A model generated the notes under the pieces. It did no database searches. It saw nothing but the letters and a program-made list of their open reading frames with translations, and had not been told where the DNA came from. The translations under genes and the position numbers were made by a program. A stretch of DNA of 11,629 nt from an uncultured bacterium (lineage in GTDB: Bacteria > Cyanobacteriota > Vampirovibrionia > Gastranaerophilales > Gastranaerophilaceae): NCBI GenBank assembly GCA_949299435.1, contig CASGAK010000149.1, positions 1 through 11,629 of the forward strand, given 5' to 3'. Shown piece by piece: positions 7,101 to 11,629 of this stretch; within the stretch, counting starts at the first letter, position 1; each line of letters starts with the position of its first letter.

Positions 7101-7667
7101 TTCTCTACTACCTCCGAATAAAAACTATAATTTCTATCCATATTTTAAACGATTTTTGAATACTTCTTAATCGACCTATGGATCTATAAGACTAAAGGAG
7201 AGGATCTATATTTATCAATCCCCGCCTCCCAAGATGTATACTCATAATAGAACAAATTTTTATTCTTGAATCATTTTTATAACACTCCATGCCAATCTTT
7301 TTACAATTAATTTTTTTCTAAATCCAAAGATTGACATTTAGAAAGGTTTTTGAGAATTATTCTAAATTGATGAAAAATTTACATTATTTTTGTAAAAATA
7401 CATTAACATTCTATTGCAAACTTTCAAAGAAGTCTAGCTGAGAACATTTTGGGTGTTTTAGAAAATTTAATTAAACTTAACACTATAAGGAACAAAAAAA
7501 TCAGTGGGTAATTAGCTGATAGTTTAATTCTTTCAAATTCGGGAATAGTAAAAATAGGGATATTCCAATAAAATATTAACAATTATTAAGGGAATGTAAA
7601 AATAAAGGCAATTATTTAAATTTTATATACTTAATATATATATAAGTAGTATATAAAAGAGAGAATT
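7101..7667. other. 567-bp AT-rich divergent intergenic region between cobO and the coiled-coil gene
   Basis: No convincing gene is seen on either strand; stop codons are dense and no ribosome binding site leads into a usable frame. Notable pieces are a direct repeat GGATCTATA (7180-7188 and 7202-7210, 22 bases apart) and an imperfect hairpin on the minus strand using GGGGAT and ATCCTC (about 7203-7226). There is also a TTGACA at 7332-7337 without a good -10 partner, and an inverted repeat GGAATA...TATTCC at 7542-7566. A very AT-rich run directly before the coiled-coil gene could hold its promoter, but several overlapping TATA-like boxes prevent a choice. Confidence 0.6.
7180..7210. repeat. 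Direct repeat GGATCTATA x2 upstream of cobO
   Basis: Two identical 9-base copies at 7180-7188 and 7202-7210 start 22 bases apart, about two helical turns, so a dimeric regulator could bind the same face of the DNA. They lie 80-110 bases upstream of the cobO start. Function is unproven. Confidence 0.35.
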
Positions 7668-8978
7668 ATGACTATGAATACAGCAATAAAACTAAAACCG
7701 GGACTTAAAACGAGCTTAGATAACAGCCGTTTAACTTCTGTGCCGAAAATTAGCACAAATACATCAAGTGCTGCATCATCATCTACTAAAGCAAATAAAT
7801 CTTCAACAACATCTACAAACACTGCAAAATATAATGCATTACAATCTTTAACTTCAGGTAACGTAACAAGAACAAACTTTTTTAGTGATGGAAGCTACTC
7901 AGCTTACAAGAATAGAAAAGAGGGAATGCGTAATGTATCACCAAGTGATTACAAAATGTATAATGTCGGAGTAAACTTGGATGCAAGCATAGCATCAGGA
8001 TTTGCACCTACATCAAGATCAGCAAGAAGAACTGAGTATAAAATCATGACTGCGTACCAAAAGTACTTTAATATGATGAATGCTAATACATCAAGCAGTA
8101 ATGGAGCAATGTCCGCTATGGCTGTATTAAATCAGTTAGGTGATCTTGCAGGAAACGTAACAAAGACTATAATGGCTTCAAACGCTGCTAAATCTTCAAA
8201 TTCTGAAGGAGCAGGGGTAAAAAATGTCAGTGCAGCTGTAGGAAATGTAATATCTGATCTATCTTCAGCTTCTACGTCAAAAGAAATTGAAGCAGGCTTA
8301 GCTTCAGTAGATTCTCAAATTTCTTCAAAAACTGAATTGAGCGAAACTTTAGAGGTTTCAATAAAATTAGCTATTGAATCAAAAACAATTGCTGAAAGTG
8401 ATTTAGATCAGATAAAAGTAGATATTGAAAAAACAAACGAAAGTATACGAGGAATAGGTGTTCAGCTTACAAATTTGGAATCTCAATTGGCTACAGCAAA
8501 ATCTTTGAATCAGAACACTTCAATTTTGGAAAGTAAAATTCAAGGGTTGAAAGATCAAAAAGCAGATTTGGAAAATAAACTAGTGAATTTGGAAAAGCAA
8601 AAAGAATCAAAACAAAATGAAATTGATAGTTTGGAGGCTTCAATTAAACGAGAGAAGGAACTAAAAGAGAAAACTGACAGTGAATTGTCAACATTGAATC
8701 AAACCAAAAATCAATATTCAGCAAAACAAACTAAACTGGAAAATTCAGAGCAGAAAAGTATACGAGATTTATACGGCAAAATAACAAAAATAGCTAAAAA
8801 GATTGCGAAAGAAACAGATGAAAATAAAAAGAATGAATTAATCGCAGATTACAAAGAATTGGCATCAAAATATAACGGATTAATAGATAATACCACAGCA
8901 AATCATAGTTTCGAAAAAGTATCTGAAGAACCTAATATAATTGAAGGAACGGAACAGTTATTAGCTTCAGGTTTCTAA
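7668..8978 (+). CDS. 436-residue coiled-coil protein of unknown function
   Basis: I do not recognise this protein. Residues 1 to about 60 are low in complexity and rich in Ser/Thr/Asn/Lys (for example 'STNTSSAASSSTKANKSSTT'). Residues 70-130 are mixed and may be folded (SPSDYKMYNVGVNLD, RTEYKIMTAYQKYFNMMN). Residues 135-205 are Ala/Ser/Asn rich. From about 205 to 410 it is a long, nearly proline-free, Lys/Glu/Gln/Leu-rich stretch with heptad-like spacing, i.e. coiled coil. There is no signal peptide or membrane segment, so it is cytoplasmic or exported by a non-Sec route. The ATG at 7668 follows AAGAGAG by 4 bases; the ATG at 7674 is an alternative. It is a single gene, closed by the hairpin at 9041-9072. 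A structural, filament-forming or surface role is possible but only a guess. Confidence 0.75.
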   Translation: MTMNTAIKLKPGLKTSLDNSRLTSVPKISTNTSSAASSSTKANKSSTTSTNTAKYNALQSLTSGNVTRTNFFSDGSYSAYKNRKEGMRNVSPSDYKMYNVGVNLDASIASGFAPTSRSARRTEYKIMTAYQKYFNMMNANTSSSNGAMSAMAVLNQLGDLAGNVTKTIMASNAAKSSNSEGAGVKNVSAAVGNVISDLSSASTSKEIEAGLASVDSQISSKTELSETLEVSIKLAIESKTIAESDLDQIKVDIEKTNESIRGIGVQLTNLESQLATAKSLNQNTSILESKIQGLKDQKADLENKLVNLEKQKESKQNEIDSLEASIKREKELKEKTDSELSTLNQTKNQYSAKQTKLENSEQKSIRDLYGKITKIAKKIAKETDENKKNELIADYKELASKYNGLIDNTTANHSFEKVSEEPNIIEGTEQLLASGF

Positions 8979-9005
8979 TCCTGTTTCAAAAACTTTACAT
9001 AAGAC

Positions 9006-9034
9006 TTTACTTTTATTTTCATGTAATTTATAAT
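9006..9034 (+). promoter_or_regulatory. Promoter of the rimP-nusA operon
   Basis: TTTACT (9006-9011) and a perfect TATAAT (9029-9034) are separated by 17 bases. The predicted start near 9041 coincides with the first base of the strong hairpin at 9041-9072, giving a leader of about 90 bases for rimP. Confidence 0.6.
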
Positions 9035-9040
9035 AAATCT

Positions 9041-9072
9041 AGAAAAAGAACGGGAACCCCCGTTCTTTTTCT
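9041..9072 (+). terminator. Strong hairpin between the coiled-coil gene and rimP: terminator or leader attenuator
   Basis: A perfect 14-bp inverted repeat (AGAAAAAGAACGGG / CCCGTTCTTTTTCT) around AACC. The T-rich right arm (TTCTTTTTCT) makes it look like an intrinsic terminator for the coiled-coil gene 62 bases upstream. However, the rimP promoter lies before it, so it is also at the very 5' end of the rimP-nusA transcript, where it could act as an attenuator or stabilising 5' stem. Confidence 0.75.
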
Positions 9073-9129
9073 ATCATAAGGGGTGGCAGACCAAAAGTAG
9101 GTTTCACTAATTAGCAGGAAGGACGTGCC

Positions 9130-9612
9130 ATGAAACAGGATATTAACAGACATGAAATTTTAGAAAAAGTTAATCCTTTAATAGAAAATACAGCAATGCG
9201 TTATGGCTATATTCCGATAGAAGTAGATTTTTCAAAAGAAAATCACAGGTGGTTTTTGAGAATATATCTTTATTCACAAGAAAAAGATGTTACTTTGGAC
9301 GATTGTGAAAAAGTGACAAGGAGTCTTTCTGATTTTCTAGATGAGCTTATCCCCGTAAAATATTATTTGGAAGTTTCTTCTCCAGGATTAGAACGTAAGT
9401 TTAAATCAGATAAGGAATTTATAATTTTTAAAGGCAGAAATGTAAGTATAAAATTAAAAACACCTTTGAATGGAGAAGAAGAAAAAGTTTTTAAAGGTGA
9501 AATTCTTGACTTTGATGAAAAAGAAGGTCTAAAGTTTTTCAGATTTGATGACGGACAGGAATTGCAAATACCGAAAGAAAATATTCAATCAGCAAAACTT
9601 TATATAGATTAG
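9130..9612 (+). CDS. rimP: Ribosome maturation factor RimP
   Basis: RimP binds the free 30S subunit and helps its late maturation in the cytoplasm. The 160-residue protein is of normal length. It has the N-terminal alpha/beta domain, with a VTLDDCE motif (residues 54-60) and YYLEVSSPGLER (78-89), which is the strongest family signature. A C-terminal SH3-like beta domain follows (from about residue 95, FKGRNVSIKLKTPL onward). The ATG at 9130 is preceded by GGAAGGA with a six-base spacer. A TGGCA at 9084-9088 can pair with TGCCA at 9126-9130, which covers the A of the start codon. rimP directly precedes nusA with a 41-base gap, the arrangement seen in most bacteria. The identification is secure. 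Confidence 0.97.
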   Translation: MKQDINRHEILEKVNPLIENTAMRYGYIPIEVDFSKENHRWFLRIYLYSQEKDVTLDDCEKVTRSLSDFLDELIPVKYYLEVSSPGLERKFKSDKEFIIFKGRNVSIKLKTPLNGEEEKVFKGEILDFDEKEGLKFFRFDDGQELQIPKENIQSAKLYID

Positions 9613-9653
9613 ACAATTTAATATATAGTCCTAAGGGACAGAAAGGTTATAAA

Positions 9654-10889
9654 ATGATAAAAATAGGAACAGCACTTTTTGAAGCATGTGAAGAGTTAGA
9701 ACGTGAACGCGGAATATCTAAAGAGGTATTAATCGCTTCTTTGTGTGATGCTATGGTTGCAGCTTATAAAAAGCATATGAGAATTAAAGAATCTGCAAAT
9801 GTAGAAGCCATATTAGACGAACAATCAGGTGAAATTGGTGTATTCAGAACAAAAGTTGTAGTAAAAGATGTCGAAGATCCTGACGAGCAAATATCTTTAG
9901 AGCAGGCAAAAGAAATTGATGAAGATGTAGAAATTGATGATGAAGTAAAAATAGAAGTAACCCCTGAGCAATTTGGAAGAATTGCCGCTCAATCAGCAAA
10001 ACAAGTAATAACTCAAAGAATAAGAGAAGCTGAAAGAAACCTGGTATTGCAAGAATTTATGGATAAAAAAGGTACCCTGACAACAGGAATTATCCAAAGA
10101 GTGGAAAACCGAAATGTTATTGTAAATATTGGAAAAACTGATGCTATAATGCCTCAAAAAGAACAAATTCCCGGCGAATATTACAAACCCGGTAATAGAA
10201 TAAGAGTATTTGTTCTTAACGTAAAAGAAACTACAAGATTACCACAAGTAATCGTATCACATGCCCACGCTGAAATTGTAAGAGAATTATTTGAATTAGA
10301 AGTCCCTGAAATTGAAGACGGTATTGTAGAAATTAAATCAATTTCGCGTGAAGCAGGTTACAGAACAAAAATAGCAGTATGGTCAAATGACCCAGAAGTA
10401 GACTCTGTAGGTGCTTGTATCGGACCTCGCGGAAGCAGAATTCAAACAATTGTATCTGAATTAAAAAATGAAAAAATTGATATAGTAAGATACTCAGAAG
10501 ATCCTGTAGAATATATAGTAAATGCACTTTCACCTGCAAGAGTTGTTTCAGTAGATATTTTAGCAGATGATGAGTATGCTCATGACGCTATGGTTGTGGT
10601 GCCTGATGATCAATTAAGTCTTGCAATAGGTAGAGAAGGTCAAAATGTAAGACTTGCTCATAAACTCACTGGCTGGAAAATAGATATCAAAAGCGTATCT
10701 CAAATGGAAAAAGCTGAAGCTCAAAATATTCAAAATTATCAAGAATTGCCTCAAGAAGAAGAAATAGAGGACGAAGATGATGAATTGAAACGCGAAATTG
10801 AAGAAGAAATGAATCAACAGGCTTATGATGAGGAAGATATCCAACATGAAGAATCTGTTGAAGAATCTTCTGAAGATGAAGAATTATAG
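9654..10889 (+). CDS. nusA: Transcription termination/antitermination factor NusA
   Basis: NusA binds RNA polymerase and controls pausing, intrinsic termination and antitermination. The 411-residue protein has the family order: an N-terminal polymerase-binding domain (about 1-125), an S1 domain (about 138-205, GIIQRVENRNVIVNIGKTDA), KH1 (GPRG at 257-260) and KH2 (GREG at 326-329). Residues from about 352 to the end form a very acidic tail (EEEIEDEDDELKREIEEE...). The helix-hairpin-helix acidic repeats found at the C-terminus of the E. coli protein are absent, as in many other phyla. The ATG follows AAAGG by seven bases. It is the second gene of the rimP operon and is closed by its own terminator, so the usual downstream ylxR-infB genes are not linked here. 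The identification is secure. Confidence 0.98.
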   Translation: MIKIGTALFEACEELERERGISKEVLIASLCDAMVAAYKKHMRIKESANVEAILDEQSGEIGVFRTKVVVKDVEDPDEQISLEQAKEIDEDVEIDDEVKIEVTPEQFGRIAAQSAKQVITQRIREAERNLVLQEFMDKKGTLTTGIIQRVENRNVIVNIGKTDAIMPQKEQIPGEYYKPGNRIRVFVLNVKETTRLPQVIVSHAHAEIVRELFELEVPEIEDGIVEIKSISREAGYRTKIAVWSNDPEVDSVGACIGPRGSRIQTIVSELKNEKIDIVRYSEDPVEYIVNALSPARVVSVDILADDEYAHDAMVVVPDDQLSLAIGREGQNVRLAHKLTGWKIDIKSVSQMEKAEAQNIQNYQELPQEEEIEDEDDELKREIEEEMNQQAYDEEDIQHEESVEESSEDEEL

Positions 10890-10911
10890 TCTGTAAAAAC
10901 AGCTTATTAAT

Positions 10912-10943
10912 AGAGTGCCTTGTAAAAAGGTACTCTTTTTTTT
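10912..10943 (+). terminator. Intrinsic terminator of rimP-nusA
   Basis: AGAGTGCCTT (10912-10921) pairs with AAGGTACTCT (10927-10936) as a 10-bp stem with one G-U pair and a five-base loop, followed by a run of eight T residues (10936-10943). It starts 23 bases after the nusA stop. Confidence 0.92.
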
Positions 10944-11011
10944 GCTGATATATAGAAAGTGTTTTCTATTTATTATTGTTTCCTACATTATGTTGTCCTA
11001 AATTTTTGCTT

Positions 11012-11040
11012 TTGCTTCTTATTGCAGGGTGCATTATGAT
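11012..11040 (+). promoter_or_regulatory. Candidate promoter of the 125-residue protein gene
   Basis: TATGAT (11035-11040, 5 of 6 matches) is preceded at 17 bases by TTGCTT (11012-11017), which matches only the TTG of the -35 consensus. The predicted start near 11047 leaves a leader of about 55 bases before the ATG. Confidence 0.45.
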
Positions 11041-11101
11041 AAATTGAATAGCAAAAAATATTTTTTTCAGTTTTTTAGAAAAATAAAACTAAGGAGAATA
11101 C

Positions 11102-11479
11102 ATGAATAACACGATTAACACAATTAATTTTACATCAAGCTACCGTTTTCCGATGACACAACCTGGGGTCAATAGATTTAAACGTGAATCTTTAAAACCT
11201 GAATTGTTAAAACACATTGATAAAATCGGAGCATTTCAAATTCCGAATACAGGAAAAGGATATGGCAGAATCTCAGTAAAAGAAATTTATGACGGCTTAG
11301 TTGAAGGTCTTTTGAAAAGATTAAACTTCAACAGATATCAGAAAATGCCTTTGCATGATATCTCAATTGCAAAAGTAGATGAAGCGGTGAAAAATTTTGG
11401 AAAAACAGGTGACTATATTCAAAAAGGTATACAAAAAGCACCAATGAAAAAAAATAAATTTGCACATAAAAACAGATAA
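11102..11479 (+). CDS. 125-residue basic protein of unknown function
   Basis: I do not recognise a characterised family. The ATG at 11102 is well supported by AAGGAG five bases upstream. The protein starts MNNTINTINFTSSYRFPMTQ and is Lys-rich and basic, especially at the end (APMKKNKFAHKNR). It has no signal peptide, no membrane segment and no cysteine. Residues 30-85 look like a small folded helical unit (LKPELLKHIDKIGAF, VKEIYDGLVEGLLKRL), with a Gly-rich GKGYGRIS between the helices. The N-terminal 'INFTSSYRFP' reminds me of short proteins of gut Melainabacteria that share such a start; this is memory of a pattern, not a search. It stands alone between the nusA terminator and tuf, in the same direction. 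No terminator follows it, and the tuf promoter begins 23 bases later. Confidence 0.7.
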   Translation: MNNTINTINFTSSYRFPMTQPGVNRFKRESLKPELLKHIDKIGAFQIPNTGKGYGRISVKEIYDGLVEGLLKRLNFNRYQKMPLHDISIAKVDEAVKNFGKTGDYIQKGIQKAPMKKNKFAHKNR

Positions 11480-11502
11480 AAATTCCCCTAAAATCGTATA
11501 CC

Positions 11503-11530
11503 TTGACAAAAAAAATTGAGCAAATATTAT
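11503..11530 (+). promoter_or_regulatory. Promoter of tuf
   Basis: A perfect TTGACA (11503-11508) and TATTAT (11525-11530, 5 of 6) are separated by 16 bases. The predicted start near 11537 gives a leader of about 57 bases. This is the strongest consensus promoter in the window, fitting a highly expressed gene. Confidence 0.75.
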
Positions 11531-11593
11531 TAAACTATGGCTTAAAATACCAAATTAGTAAGTAGTATAAGTAGTAAAAAGGAGATTAATCTC

Positions 11594-11629
11594 ATGGCAA
11601 GAGAAAAGTACGAACGTACCAAACCGCAC
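11594..11629 (+). CDS. tuf: Elongation factor Tu, N-terminal 12 codons only
   Basis: The window ends 12 codons into this gene. The visible MAREKYERTKPH matches the nearly invariant EF-Tu start (MAR-K-ERTKPH, normally followed by the NIGTIGH strand and the GTP-binding loop). EF-Tu carries aminoacyl-tRNA to the ribosome and is recycled by EF-Ts, encoded at 4504-5367. AAGGAG (11579-11584) is the ribosome binding site with a nine-base spacer. GAGATTAATCTC (11582-11593), a perfect 12-base palindrome, covers part of it and touches the ATG. The gene has its own promoter rather than following fusA as in the str operon; what lies downstream is not visible. Confidence 0.92.
   Translation, partial: MAREKYERTKPH

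Noticed and set aside
7275..7292. Sigma-54 promoter (TGGCAT...) upstream of cobO on the minus strand
   Set aside because: The TGGCA half is present, but the TTGCA-type -12 element is missing at the required spacing.
7101..7330. A cobalamin riboswitch upstream of cobO
   Set aside because: The expected B12-box core (GCCACTG-like) does not occur on the minus strand here, and the GC-rich folded core is absent.
7542..7566. GGAATA/TATTCC inverted repeat as a terminator or operator
   Set aside because: The stem is only 6 bp, with no T run and no gene ending nearby; expected by chance in such AT-rich DNA.
7631..7822. 63-codon minus-strand frame with a hydrophobic C-terminus, overlapping the start of the coiled-coil gene
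   Set aside because: The hydrophobic part is the reverse reading of AT-rich DNA around the gene start. I see no ribosome binding site, and the opposite frame is far longer.
10333..10847. Two minus-strand open frames (68 and 77 codons) within nusA
   Set aside because: They are Leu/Phe/Ile-rich mirror translations of the acidic AT-rich nusA coding strand with no start signals.
1..11629. CRISPR array, tRNA, insertion sequence or phage integration site
   Set aside because: No regularly spaced repeats, cloverleaf sequences, transposase frames or duplicated flanks were found on reading both strands.

Overview
The window is AT-rich and comes from a low-GC bacterium. It is a stretch of ordinary chromosome made mostly of housekeeping genes, with a few lineage-specific proteins of unknown function between them. 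I see no phage genes, transposase, CRISPR array, tRNA or rRNA. The truncated first gene looks like a pilin-type protein with a 'D-NG-K-PN--G-D-F-F' segment and many cysteines. That style, the compact NusA, and the small N-terminally 'INFTSSY...' protein near the end are what I would expect from the non-photosynthetic cyanobacterial relatives (Melainabacteria/Gastranaerophilales). This placement is an inference from general resemblance, not a computed phylogeny.

Left third (1-4225, rightward): the 3' end of a pilin-like gene, then uvrA (nucleotide excision repair damage sensor), then a secreted protein of unknown function with a signal peptide. uvrA has no visible ribosome binding site, and a promoter is placed so that its transcript could start at the ATG itself (leaderless). 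Converging on this block is a 47-codon leftward gene (4222-4365) with its own good promoter and Shine-Dalgarno sequence.

Middle (4440-7100, leftward): cobO (corrinoid adenosyltransferase) ending in a clear intrinsic terminator, then the translation operon rpsB-tsf (ribosomal protein S2 and EF-Ts) ending in a perfect 32-bp palindromic terminator. The rpsB 5' leader can fold into a pseudoknot containing an extra hairpin, and a second palindromic element lies between rpsB and tsf. The leader is the best candidate in the window for an undescribed regulatory RNA. A 567-bp AT-rich divergent intergenic region separates cobO from the next rightward gene.

Right third (7668-11629, rightward): a 436-aa coiled-coil protein of unknown function; a two-gene rimP-nusA operon (30S maturation factor and transcription elongation/termination factor); an orphan 125-aa protein; and the first 12 codons of tuf (EF-Tu). 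The rimP-nusA promoter sits directly against a strong hairpin, so the hairpin would be the first thing transcribed. nusA is closed by its own terminator and is not followed by ylxR/infB.

Functionally the window gathers core information-processing genes (S2, EF-Ts, EF-Tu, RimP, NusA, UvrA) in separate short transcription units, each with recognisable promoters, leaders or terminators. I did not find a multi-gene undescribed system. The points of real interest are regulatory RNA structures and the unknown small or secreted proteins.
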